Part shown: piece by piece, positions 11,901 to 24,436 of the stretch
Layout: every line of letters begins with the position of its first letter
Numbering within the stretch: position 1 is the first letter of the stretch
Assembly (NCBI RefSeq): GCF_017562075.2
Contig: NC_054082.1
Location: 46,957,793-47,021,792, forward strand
DNA: 64,000 bases
Direction of reading: 5' to 3'
DNA from: Anopheles merus
Taxonomy: Eukaryota; Arthropoda; Insecta; Diptera; Culicidae
Position numbers and translations under genes: made by a program
Notes under the pieces: model-generated
Told to the model about the DNA's origin: nothing
Seen by the model: only the letters and a program-made list of their open reading frames with translations
The model's database searches: none

Positions 11901-14900
11901 GCAAAAGCTTCTGCTGATTTCGCAAAATCTTCTGCGATTTTCGCAAAAACTTCTGCGATTTTCGCAAAACCTTTTGCGATTTTCGCAAACACTTCTGCGA
12001 TTTTCGCAAAAACTTCTGCGATTTTCGCAAACACTTCTGCAATTTTCGCAATAACTTCTGCGATTTTCGCAAACACTTCTGCGATTTTCGCAAAACCTTC
12101 TACGATTTTCGCAAAAACTTCTGCGATTTTCGCAAACACTTCTGCGATTTTCGCAAAATCTTCTGCGATTTTCGCAAAATCTTCTGCGATTTTCGCAAAC
12201 ACTTCTGCGATTTTCACAAAAACTGCTGCGATTTTCGCAAACACTTCTGCGATTTTCGCAAAATCTTCTGCGATTTTCGCAAACACTTCTGCGATTTTCG
12301 CAAACACTTCTGCGATTTTCGCAAACACTTCTGCGATTTTCGTAAACACTTCTTCGATTTTCGCAAACACTTCTGCGATTTTCGCAAACACTTCTGCGAT
12401 TTTCGCAAACACTTCTACGATTTTCGCAAACACTTCTGCGATTTTCGCAATAACTTCTGCGATTTTCGTAAACACTTCTTCGATTTTCGCAAACACTTCT
12501 GCGATTTTCGCAAAAACTTCTGCGATTGTCGCAAAAGCTTCTGCTGATTTCGCAAAATCTTCTGCGATTTTCGCAAAAACTTCTGCGATTTTCGCAAAAC
12601 CTTTTGCGATTTTCGCAAACACTTCTGGGATTTTCGCAAAAACCTCTGCGATTGTCGCAAAAGCTTCTGCCGATTTTGCAAAATCTTCTGCGATTTTCGC
12701 AAAAACTTCTGCGATTTTCGCAAAACCTTTTGCGATTTTCGCAAACACTTCTGCGATTTTCGCAAAAACTTCTGCGATTTTCGCAAACACTTCTGCAATT
12801 TTCGTAAAAACTTCTGCGATTTTCGCAAACACTTCTGCGATTTTCGCAAAACCTTTTGCGATTTTCGCAAACACTTCTGCGATTTTCGCAAACACTTCTG
12901 CGATTTTCGCAAACACTTCTGCGATTTTCGCAAAAACTTCTGCGATTTTCCCAAAAACTTCTGCGATTTTCGCAAACACTTCTGCGATTTTCGCCAAAAA
13001 CTATTGCGATTTTCACAAACACTTCTGCGATTTTCGCAAAAACTTCTGCGAGTTTCGCAAACACTTCTGCGAGTTTCGCAAAAACTTCTGCGATTTTCGC
13101 AAAATCTTCTACGATTTTCGCAAACACTTCTGCGATTTTCGCAAAAACTTCTGCGATTTTCGCAAAATCTTCTGCGATTTTCGCAAAAACTTCTGCGATT
13201 TTCGCAAACACTTCTGCGATTTTCGCAAAATCTTCTACGATTTTCGCAAACACATCTGAGATTTTCGCAAACACTTCTGCGATTTTCGTAAACACTTCTT
13301 CGATTTTCGCAAACACTTCTGCGATTTTCGCAAATACTTCTGCGATTTTCGCAAAAGCTTCTGCGATTTTCGCAAACACTTCTGCGATTTTCGCAAACAC
13401 TTCTGCGATTTTCGCAAAATCCTCTGCGATTTTCGCAAAACCTTCTACGATTTTCGCAAAAAACTTCTGCGATTTTCACAAACACTTCTGCGATTTTCGC
13501 AAAAACTTCTGCGATTTTCGCAAAAACTTCTGTGAATTTCGCAAAAACTTCTGCGATTTTCACAAAAAGTTTTGCGATTTTCGCAAACACTTCTGCGATT
13601 TTCTCAAACACTTCTGCGATTTCCGCAAACACTTCTGCGATTTTCGCAAAAACTTCTGCGATTTTCGCAAACACTTCTGCGATTTTCGCAAAACACTTCT
13701 GCGATTTTCGCAAACACTTCTGCGATTTTCGCAAAAACCTTCTACGATTTTCGCAAAAACTTCTGCGATTTTCGCAAAAACTTCTGCGATTTTCGCAAAA
13801 ATTTTGCGATTTTCGCAAAAACTTCTGCGATTTTCGCAAAAACTTCTGCGATTTTCGCAAACACTTCTGCGATTTTCGCAAACACTTCTGCGATTTTCTC
13901 AAAAACTTCTGCGATTTCCGCAAAAACTTCTGCGATTTTCGCAAAAACTTCTGCGACTTTCGCAAACACTTCTGCGATTTTCGCAAAAAACTTCTGCGAT
14001 TTTCGCAAAAACTTCTGCGATTTTCGCAAACACTTCTGCGATTTTCGCCAAAAACTATTGCAATTTTCGCAAAAACTTCTGCGATTTTCGCAAACACTTT
14101 TGCGATTTTCGCAAACACTTCTGCGATTTTCGCAAAAACCTCTGCGATTTTCGCAAAAGCTACTACGATTTTCGCAAACACTTCTGCGATTTTCGCAAAC
14201 ACTTCTGCGATTTTCGCAAAAACTTTTGCGATTTTCGCAAAAACTTCTGCGATTTTTGCAAAAACTTCTGCGATTTTCGCAAAAAGTTTTGCGATTGTCG
14301 CAAACACTTCTGCGATTTTTGCAAAACCTTCCACGATTTTCGCAAAAGCTTCTGCGATTTTCGCAAAAACTTCTGCGTTTTTCGCAAACACTTCTGCGAT
14401 TTTCGCAAACACTTCTGCGATTTTCTCAAACACTTCTGCGATTTCCGCAAAAACTTCTGCGATTTTCGCAAAAACTTCTGCGATTTTCGCAAACACTTCT
14501 GCGATTTTCGCAAAAAACTTCTGCGATTTTCGCAAACACTTCTGCGATTTTCGCAAAAAGTTTTGCGATTTTCACAAACACTTCTGCGATTTTCGCAAAA
14601 ACTTCTGCGAGTTTCGCAAACACTTCTGCGAGTTTCGCAAAATCTTCTGCGATTTTCGCAAAATCTTCTACGATTTTCGCAAACACTTCTGCGATTTTCG
14701 CAATAACTTCTGCGATTTTCGCAAACACTTCTGCGATTTTCGCAAAAAACTTCTGCGATTTTCGCAAACACTTCTGCGATTTTCGCAAAAAGTTTTGCGA
14801 TTTTCACAAACACTTCTGCGATTTTCGCAAAAACTTCTGCGAGATACGCAAACACTTCTGCGAGTTTCGTAAAATCTTCTGCGAATTCGCAAAATCTTCT

Positions 14901-15240
14901 ACGATTTTCGCAAACACTTCTGCGATTTTCGCAAACACTTCTGCGATTTTCGTAAACACTTCTTCGATTTTCGCAAACACTTCTGCGATTTTCGCAAACA
15001 CTTCTGCGATTTTCGCAAACACTTCTACGATTTTCGCAAACACTTCTGCGATTTTCGCAATAACTTCTGCGATTTTCGTAAACACTTCTTCGATTTTCGC
15101 AAACACTTCTGCGATTTTCGCAAACACTTCTGCGATTTTCGCAAACACTTCTGCGATTTTCGCAAACACTTCTGCGATTTTCGCAAACACTTCTGCGATT
15201 TTCGCAAAAACCTCTGCGATTTTCGCAAAACCTTCTACGA

Positions 15241-17088
15241 TTTTTGCAAAAACTTCCGCGATTTTCGCAAACACTTCTGCGTTTTTGCAAACACTTCTGC
15301 GTTTTTCGCAAACACTTCTGCGATTTTCGCAAACACTTCTGCGATTTTCTCAAACACTTCTGCGATTTCCGCAAAAACTTCTGCGATTTTCGCAAAAACT
15401 TCTGCGATTTTCGCAAACACTTCTGCGATTTTCGCAAAAACTTCTGCGATTTTCGCAAACACTTCTGCGATTTTCGCAAACACTTCTGCGATTTTCACCA
15501 AATATTCTGTGATTTTCGCAAAAAGTTTTACGATTTTTGTCAAAAGTATTATGATTTTCGCAAAACCTTCTGCGATTTTCGCAAAAACTTCTGTGATTTT
15601 CGCAAAAACTTCTGCGATTTTCGCAAAAACTTCTGCGATTTCGCAAACACTTCTGCGATTTTCCCAAAAACTTCTGCGATTTTCGCAAACACTTCTGCGA
15701 TTTTCGCCAAAAACTATTGCGATTTTCACAAACACTTCTGCGATTTTCGCAAAAACTTCTGCGAGTTTCGCAAACACTTCTGCGAGTTTCGCAAAAACTT
15801 CTGCGATTTTCGCAAAATCTTCTACGATTTTCGCAAACACTTCTGCGATTTTCGCAATAACTTCTGCGATTTTCGTAAACACTTCTTCGATTTTCGCAAA
15901 CACTTCTGCGATTTTCGCAAACACTTCTGCGATTTTCGCAAAATCTTCTACGATTTTCGCAAAAACTTCTGCGATTTTCGCAATAACTTCTGCGATTTTC
16001 GTAAACACTTCTTCGATTTTCGCAAACACTTCTGCGATTTTCGCAAATACTTCTGCGATTTTCGCAAAAGCTTCTGCGATTTTCGCAAACACTTCTGCGA
16101 TTTTCGCAAACACTTCTGCGATTTTCGCAAAAAACCTCTGCGATTTTCGCAAAACCTTCTACGATTTTTGCAAAAACTTCCGCGATTTTCGCAAACACTT
16201 CTGCGTTTTTGCAAACACTTCTGCGTTTTTCGCAAACACTTCTGCGATTTTCGCAAACACTTCTGCGATTTTCTCAAACACTTCTGCGATTTTCGCAAAA
16301 CTTCTGCGATTTTCGCAAAAACTTCTGCGATTTTCGCAAACACTTCTGCGATTTTCGCAAAAACTTCTGCGATTTTCGCAAACACTTCTGCGATTTTCGC
16401 AAACACTTCTGCGATTTTCGCCAAATATTCTGTGATTTTCGCAAAAAGTTTTACGATTTTTGTCAAAAGTATTATGATTTTCGCAAAACCTTCTGCGATT
16501 TTCGCAAAAACTTCTGTGATTTTCGCAAAAACTTCTGCGATTTTCGCAAAAACTTCTGCGATTTCGCAAACACTTCTGCGATTTTCGCAAAAACTTCTGC
16601 GATTTTCGCAAACACTTCTGCGATTTTCACCAAAAACTATTGCGATTTTCGCAAACACTTCTGCGATTTTCGAAAAAACTTCTGCGAGTTTCGCAAACAC
16701 TTCTGCGAGTTTCGCAAAATCTTCTGCGATTTTCGCAAAATCTTCTACGATTTTCGCAAACACTTCTGCGATTTTCGCAATAACTTCTGCGATTTTCGTA
16801 AACACTTCTTCGATTTTCGCAAACACTTCTGCGATTTTCGCAAACACTTCTGCGATTTTCGCAAAATCTTCTACGATTTTCGCAAAAACTTCTGCGATTT
16901 TCGCAATAACTTCTGCGATTTTCGTAAACACTTCTTCGATTTTCGCAAACACTTCTGCGATTTTCGCAAATACTTCTGCGATTTTCGCAAAAGCTTCTGC
17001 GATTTTCGCAAACACTTCTGCGATTTTCGCAAACACTTCTGCGATTTTCGCAAAATCCTCTGCGATTTTCGCAAAACCTTCTACGATT
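15241..17088 (+). repeat. Two tandem copies of a 924-bp (44-monomer) higher-order repeat
   Basis: Rare variants recur in the same order at the same spacing: TTTTTGCAAAAACTTCCGCG at 15241 and 16165, CCAAATATTC at 15498 and 16421, the CCAAAAACTATTGCG block at about 15709 and 16631, and the double CGAGTTTCG block. The spacing is 923-924 bp, which is 44 x 21. Part of the unit also matches 9301-9660, so the block was copied further afield too. Confidence 0.8.
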
Positions 17089-18454
17089 TTCGCAAAAACT
17101 TCTGCGATTTTCGCAAACACTTCTGCGTTTTTCGCAAACACTTCTGCGATTTTCGCAAAAACTTCTGTGATTTTCGCAAAAACTTCTGCGATTTTCACAA
17201 AAAGTTTTGCGATTTTCGCAAACACTTCTGCGATTTTCTCAAACACTTCTGCGATTTCCGCAAACACTTCTGCGTTTTTCGCAAAAACTTCTGCGATTTT
17301 CGCAAACACTTCTGCGTTTTTCGCAAACACTTCTGCGATTTTCGCAAACACTTCTGCGATTTCGCAAAACCTTCTACGATTTTCGCAAAAACTTCTGCGA
17401 TTTCGCAAAAACTTCTGCGATTTTCGCAAAAATTTTGCGATTTTCGCAAAAACTTCTGCGATTTTCGCAAAAACTTCTGCGATTTTCGCAAACACTTCTG
17501 CGATTTCCCAAAAACTTCTGCGATTTTCTCAAAAACTTCTGCGATTTCCGCAAAAACTTCTGCGATTTTCGCAAAAACTTCTGCGATTTTCGCAAACACT
17601 TCTGCGATTTTCGCAAAAAACTTCTGCGATTGTCGCAAAAACTTCTGCGATTTTCGCAAACACTTCTGCGATTTTCGCCAAAAACTATTGCAATTTTCGC
17701 AAAAACTTCTGCGATTTTCGCAAAAACTTCTGCGATTTTCGCAAACACTTCTGCGATTTTCGCAAAAACCTCTGCGATTTTCGCAAAAGCTACTACGATT
17801 TTCGCAAACACTTCTGCGATTTTCGCAAAACACTTCTGCGATTTTCGCAAAAACTTCTGCGATTTTCGCAAACACTTCTGCGTTTTTCGCAAACACTTCT
17901 GCGATTTTCGCAAACACTTCTGCGATTTTCGCAAAAACTTCTGCGATTTTCGCAAAAACTTCTGCGATTTTCGCAAACACTTCTGCGATTTCGCCAAACA
18001 CTTCTGCGATTTTCTCAAACACTCTGCGATTTCCGCAAAACTTCTGCGATTTTCGCAAAAACTTCTGCGATTTTCGCAAACTCTTCTGCGATTTTCGCAA
18101 AAAACTTCTGCGATTTTCGCAAAAACTTCTGCGATTTTCGCAAAAACTTCTGCGATTTTCGCAAAAACTTCTGCGATTTTCGCAAACACCTCTTTGATTT
18201 TCGCAAATTTTTTTTGCGTTTTTCGCAAAAACTTCTGCGATTTTCGCAAAAACTTCTGCGATTTTCTCAAACACTTCTGCGATTTCCGCAAAAACTTCTG
18301 CGATTTTCGCAAAAACTTCTGCGATTTTCGCAAAAACTTCTGCGATTTTCGCAAAAGCTTCTGCGATTTTCGCCAAAAACTTCTGCGATTTTCGCAAACA
18401 CTTCTGCGATTTTCGCAAACACTTCTGCGATTTTCGCAAACACTTCTGCGATTT

Positions 18455-18554
18455 NNNNNNNNNNNNNNNNNNNNNNNNNNNNNNNNNNNNNNNNNNNNNN
18501 NNNNNNNNNNNNNNNNNNNNNNNNNNNNNNNNNNNNNNNNNNNNNNNNNNNNNN
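18455..18554. other. Assembly gap, 100 N
   Basis: Exactly 100 N, the usual placeholder for a gap of unknown size. It lies inside the satellite directly left of a 402-bp repeated block, so array length here is unreliable. Open frames that cross it are not real. Confidence 0.99.
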
Positions 18555-19360
18555 GCAATTTTCGCAAACACTTCTGCGATTTTCGCAAAAACCTCTGCGA
18601 TTTTCGCAAAAAGTTTTGCGATTTTCACAAAAATTTCTGCGATTTTTGCAAACACTTCTGCGATTTTCGCAAACACTTCTGCGATTTTCGCAAAAACTTC
18701 TGCGATTTTCGCAAAATACCTCTGCGATTTTCGCAAAAACTTCTGTGATTTTCGCAAACACTTCAATAATTTTCGCAAACACTGCTGCGATTTTCGCACA
18801 AAACTTCTGTGATTTCCGCAAAAACATCTGCGATTTTCGCAAAAACTTCTGCGATTTTCGCAAAAACTTCTGTGATTTTCGCCAAAAACTTCTGCGATTT
18901 TCGCAAAAACTTCTGCGATTTTCACAAAAACTGTTGCAATTTTCGCAAAAAGTTTTGCAATTTTCGCAAACACTTCTGCGATTTTCGCAAAAACCTCTGC
19001 GATTTTCGCAAAAAGTTTTGCGATTTTCACAAAAATTTCTGCGATTTTTGCAAACACTTCTGCGATTTTCGCAAACACTTCTGCGATTTTCGCAAAAACT
19101 TCTGCGATTTTCGCAAAATACCTCTGCGATTTTCGCAAAAACTTCTGTGATTTTCGCAAACACTTCAATGATTTTCGCAAACACTGCTGCGATTTTCGCA
19201 CAAAACTTCTGTGATTTCCGCAAAAACATCTGCGATTTTCGCAAAAACTTCTGCGATTTTCGCAAAAACTTCTGTGATTTTCGCCAAAAACTTCTGCGAT
19301 TTTCGCAAACACTTCTGCGATTTTCGCAAAACCTTTTGCGATTTTCGCAAAAACTTCTGC
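18555..19360 (+). repeat. Two tandem copies of a ~402-bp higher-order repeat
   Basis: The block starting GCAATTTTCGCAAACAC at 18555 recurs at 18957 with the same rare variants (AAAATACCTC, the CAAT(A/G)ATTTTCGC monomer, CACTGCTGCG, GCACAAAACTTC). The only substitution I noticed is A/G in CAATAATTTT versus CAATGATTTT. The first copy abuts the assembly gap. Confidence 0.75.
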
Positions 19361-21749
19361 GATTTTTGGAAAAACTTCTGCGATTTTCGCAAACACTTCT
19401 GCGATTTTCGCAAACACTTCTGCGATTTTCGCCAAAAAGTTTTGCGATTTTCGCAACAACTTCTGCGATTTTCGTGAAATGTTTTGCGATTTTCACAACA
19501 CTTCTGCGATTTTCGCAAAAACTTCTGCGATTTTCGCAAAAACTTCTGTGATTTTCGCAAACACTTCTGCGATTGTCGCAAAAACTTCTGCGATTTTCAA
19601 CGAAACTTCTGCGATTTTCGCAAACACTTCTGCGATTGTCGCAAAAGCTTCTGCCGATTTCGCAAAATCTTCTGCGGTTTTCGCAAAAACTTTCTGTGAT
19701 TTTCGCAAAAACTTCTGCGATTTTCGCAAACACTTCTGCGATTTTCGCAAACACTTCTGCGATTTTCGCAAAAACTTCTGCGATTTTCGCAAAAACTTCT
19801 GCGAGTTTCGCAAACACTTCTGCGATTTTCGCAAACACTTCTGCGATTTTCGCAAACACAAAAACTTCTGCAATTTTCACAAAAACTTCAGCGATTTTCG
19901 AACAAAACTTCTGTAATTTTCGCAAAAACTTCTGCGATTTTTGCAGAAACTTCTGTGATTTTCGCAAAAAACTTCTGCGTATTTCACAAACACTTCTGCG
20001 ATTTTCGCAACAACTTCTGCGATTTTCGCAAACACTTCTGCGATTTTCGCAAACACTTCTGCGATTTTCGCAAACACTTCTGCGATTTTCGCAACAACTT
20101 CTGCGATTTTCGCAAACACTTCTGCGATTTTCACAAAAACTGTTGCAATTTTCGCAAAAAGTTTTGCAATTTTCGCAAAAACTTCTGCGATTTTCGCAAA
20201 AACTTCTGAGATTTTCGCAAACACTTCTGCGATTTTCGCAAACACTTCTGCGATTTTTGCAAAAACTTCTGCGATTTTCGCAAAATACTTCTGCGATTTT
20301 CGCAAAAACTTCTGCGATTTTCGCAAAAACTTCTGCGATTTTCGCAAACACTTCTGCGATTTTCGCAAAAACTTCTGCGATTTTCGCAAACACTTCTGCG
20401 ATTTCGCAAAATCTTCTGCGGTTTTCGCAAAAAATTTCTGTGATTTTCGCAAACACTTCTGCGATTTTTGCAAAAAGTTTTGCGTTTTCACAAAAACTTC
20501 TGCGATTTTCGCGAAAAACTTCTGCTGATTTCTCAAACACTTCTGCGATTCACGCAAAAACTTCTGCGATTTTCGCAAAAAGTTTTGCGATTTTCACCTA
20601 AATTTCTGCGATTTTTGCAATATCTTCTGCGATTTTCGCAAACGCTTCTGCGATTTTCGCAAAAACTTCTGCGATTTTCGCAAAAACTTCTGCGATTTTC
20701 GCAAAAACTTCTGCGATTTTCGCAAAAGTTTCTGCGATTTTCGCAAAAACTACTGCGATTTTTGGAAAAATTTCTGCGATTTTCGCAAAAACTTCTGCGA
20801 TTTTCGCAAAAACTTCTGCGATTTTCGCAAACACTTCTGCGATTTTCGCCAAAACCTTTTGAGATTTTCGCAAACACTTCTGCGATTTTCGCCAAAAACT
20901 TTTGCGATTTTCGCAAACACTTCTGCGATTTTCGCAAACACTTCTGCGATTTTCGCAAAATCTTCTGCGATTTTCATAAAAACTTCTGCAATTTAACAAA
21001 AACTTCTGCGATTTTCACAAAAACTTTTGCGATTTTCGCAAAACTTCTGCGATTTTCGCAAACACTTCTGCGATTTTCGCTCAAAACTTTTGCGATTTTC
21101 GCAAACACTTCTGCGATTTTCGCAAACACTTCTGCGATTTTCGCAAAAACTTCTGCGATTTTCGCAAAATACCTCTGCGATTTTCGCAAAAACTTCTATG
21201 ATTTTTGCAAAAACTTCTGCCATTTTCGCCAAAAACTTCTGCGATTTTCGCAAAACATTTTGCGATTTTCGCAAAAACTTCTGCGATTTTCGCCAAAAAC
21301 TTCTGCGATTTTCGCAAAAACTTCTGCGATTTTCACAAAAGCTGTTGCAATTTTCGCAAAAAGTTTTGCGATTTTTGCAAACACTTCTGCGATTTTCGCA
21401 AAAACCTCTGCGATTTTCGCAAAAACCTCTGCGATTTTCGCAAAAAGTTTTTCGATTTTCACAAAAATTTCTACGATTTTTGCAAAAACTTCTGCGATTT
21501 TCGCAAACGCTTCTGCGATTTGCGCAAAAACTTTTGCAATTTTCGCAAACACTTCTGCGATTTTTGCAAATAGTTTTGCGTTTTCGCAACAATTTCTGCG
21601 ATTTTCGCAAAAATTTCTGCGATTTTCGCAAACACTTCTGCGATTTTCGCAAAAACGTCTGCGATTTTCGCCGAAAACTTCTGCGATTTTCGCAAAAAGT
21701 TATGCGATTTTCGCAAACACTTCTGCGATTTTCGCCAAAAACTATTGCG

Positions 21750-23790
21750 ATTTTCGCAAAAAACTTCTGTGATTTTCGCAAACACTTCTGCAATTGTCGC
21801 AAAAAGTTTTGTGATTTTCGCAAAAACTTCTGCGATTTTCGCAACAACCTCTGCGATTTTCGCAAACACTTCTGCGATTTTGCAAAAAACTTTTGCGATT
21901 TTCGCAAAAACTTCTGCGATTTTCGCAAAAACTTCTGCGATTTTCGCAAAAACTTCTGCGATTTTCGCAAACACTTCTGATCGTAGATTATCGATTCGCA
22001 AAAACTTCTGCGATTTTCGCAAACACTTCTGCGATTTTCGCAAAAACTTCTGCGATTTTCGCAAAAACTTCTGTGATTTTTGCAAACACTTCTGCGATTT
22101 CGCAAAATTTCTCGCGATTTTCGCAAAATCTTCTGCGATTTTGGCAAAAACTTCTGCGATTTTCGCAAAAACTTCTGCGATTTTCGCAAAAACTTCTGCA
22201 ATTTTCGCAAACACTTCTGCGATTTTTCCAAAAACTTTCTGCGATTTCGTAAAAAGTTTAGTGATTTTTGCAAAACGTTTTGCGATTTTCGCAAAAACTT
22301 CTGCGATTTTTGCAAAAACTTCTGCGATTTTCGCCAAAACTTCTGCGATTTTCGCAAACACTTCTGCAATTTTCGCAAACACTTCACCTCTATGATTTTC
22401 GCAAACACTTCTGCGATTTTCGCAAAAAACTTCTGCGATTTTCGCAAACACTTCTGCAATTGTCGCAAAAGTTTTTGATTTTCGCAAAAACTTCTGCGAT
22501 TTCGCAACAACCTCTGCGATTTTCGCAAACACTTCTGCGATTTTTGCAAAAACTTTTGCGATTTTCGCAAATACTTCTGCGATTTTCGCAAAAACTTCTG
22601 CGATTTTCGCAAAAACTTCTGCGATTTCGCAAACACTTCTGCAATTCGCAAAAACTTCTGCGATTTTCGGAAAAACTTCTGCGATTTTCGCAAAAACTTC
22701 TGCGATTTTCGCAAAAAACTTCTGTGATTTTGTGCAAAAACTTCTGCGATTTTCGCAAACATTTCTGCGATTTTCGCAAAAGTTTCTGCGATTTTTGCAA
22801 AAGTTTCTGCGATTTTCGCAAACACTTCTGCGATTTTCGCAAAAGTTTTTTCGATTTTTTCGCAAAACTTCTGCAATTTTCGCAAACACTTCTGCGATTT
22901 TCCAAAAAACTTCTGCGATTTTCGTAAAAAGTTTAGTGATTTTTGCAAAACGTTTTGCGATTTTCGCAAAAATCTGCGATTTTTGCAAAAAACTTCTGCG
23001 ATTTCGCCAAAACTTCTGCGATTTTCGCAAACACTTCTGCAATTTTCGCAAACATCACCTCTATGATTTCGCAAACACTTCTGCGTTTTCGCAAAAAACT
23101 TCTGCGATTTTCGCAAACACTTCTGCAATGTCGCAAAAAGTTTTGTGATTTTCGCAAAAACTTCTGCGATTTTCGCAACAACCTCTGCGATTTTCGCAAA
23201 CACTTCTGCGATTTTTGCAAAAAACTTTTGCGATTTTCGCAAATACTTCTGCGATTTTCGCAAAAACTTCTGCGATTTTCGCAAAAACTTCTGCGATTTT
23301 CGCAAACACTTCTGCAATTTTCGCAAAAACTTCTGCGATTTTCGCAAAAACTTCTGCGATTTTCGCAAAAACTTCTGCGATTTTCGCAAAAAACTTCTGT
23401 GATTTTTGCAAACACTTCTGCGATTTTCGCAAACATTTCTGCGATTTTCGCAAAATCTTCTGCGATTTTGGCAAAAACTTCTGCGATTTTCGCAAAAACT
23501 TCTGCGATTTTCGCAAAAACTTCTGCAATTTTCGCAAACACTTCTGCGATTTTTCCAAAACTTCTGCGATTTTCGTAAAAAGTTTAGTGATTTTTGCAAA
23601 ACGTTTTGCGATTTTCGCAAAAACTTCTGCGATTTTTGCAAAAACTTCTGCGATTTTCGCCAAAACTTCCGCGATTGTCGCAAAAACTTCTGCGACTTTC
23701 GCTAAAACTTCTACGAATTTTGCAAACTCTTCTGCGAGTTTCACCAAAAACTTTTGCGATTTTCGCAAACACTTCTGCGATTTTCGCAAA
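21750..23790 (+). repeat. Three tandem copies of a ~667-bp (about 32-monomer) higher-order repeat, indel-rich
   Basis: The marker monomer CAATTGTCGC (CAATGTCGC in the third copy) followed by AAAAGTTTTGTG or a close variant lies at 21791, 22457 and 23126, spacing 666 and 669 bp. Another marker, CACCTCTATGATTT, lies at about 22385 and 23047. Between about 21960 and 23150 many monomers have lost single T or A bases, for example GATTTCGC and AATTCGC. A related block reappears at about 27300-27950 inside the 4-kb unit. Confidence 0.7.
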
Positions 23791-24436
23791 CACTTCTGCG
23801 ATTTTCGCAAATACTTCTGCGATTTTTGCAAAAACTTCTGCGATTTTCGCAAACACTTCTGCGATTTTCGCAAAAACTTTTGCGATTTTCGCAAAAAACT
23901 TCTGCGATTTTCGCAAAAAGTTTTGCAATTTTCGCAAAAACCTCTGCGATTTTCGCAAAAAGTTCTGCGATTTTCGCAAACACTTTTGCAATTTTCGCAA
24001 AAACTTCTGCAATTTTTGCAAAAAATTCTGCGATTTTCGCAAAAAGTTTTGCGATTTTCGCAAAAACCTTTGCGATTTTCGCAAAAAGTTCTGCGATTTT
24101 TGTAAAAAAAACTTCTGCGATTTTCGCAAAAAGTTCTGCGATTTTCGTAAAAAACTTCTGCGATTTTCGATAAAACTTCTGCGATTTTTGCAAAAACTTC
24201 TACGATTTTCGCAAAAAACTTTTGCGATTTTCGCAAAAAGTTTTGCGATTTTCGCAAAAAGTTTTGCGATTTTTGCAAAAAGTTTTGGGATTTTCACAAA
24301 AACTGCTGCGATTTTTGCAAACACTTCTGCGATTTTCGCAAAAAGTTTTGCAATTTTTGCAAAAACTTCTGCGATTTTCGCAAAAACTTCTGCGATTTTC
24401 GCAAAAAACTTCTGCGATTTTCGCAAAAACTTCTGC

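Larger units (their letters stand above)
5753..24436 (+). repeat. Main 21-bp satellite array
   Basis: Tandem monomer TGCGATTTTCGCA + AAAACTTC, roughly 880 copies across the array including the gap. The commonest variants are AAACACTTC for AAAAACTTC and single changes in the T and A runs. The monomer holds an inverted repeat (TGCGA-TTT-TCGCA) and two CpGs. Because 21 is divisible by three and the consensus has no stop in any frame, every frame stays open for hundreds of codons; the six heptapeptides are CDFRKNF, AIFAKTS, RFSQKLL, EVFAKIA, KFLRKSQ and SFCENRR. By eye the left edge (5753-9000) is the most diverged, the middle (about 9300-18400) the most uniform, and the right part intermediate. 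I do not regard any of these frames as a gene. Confidence 0.97.

Noticed and set aside
10701..13400. Long minus-strand frame of EVFAKIA/SFCENRR heptads as a coiled-coil protein
   Set aside because: The periodicity is that of the DNA monomer. Without transcript or codon-bias evidence it is an expected by-product.
15244..19551. Open frame of more than 1400 codons within the satellite
   Set aside because: It consists of 21-bp repeats with no stop in any frame and even crosses the N gap. Equivalent frames exist on both strands. No start context, splice signal or domain supports a protein.
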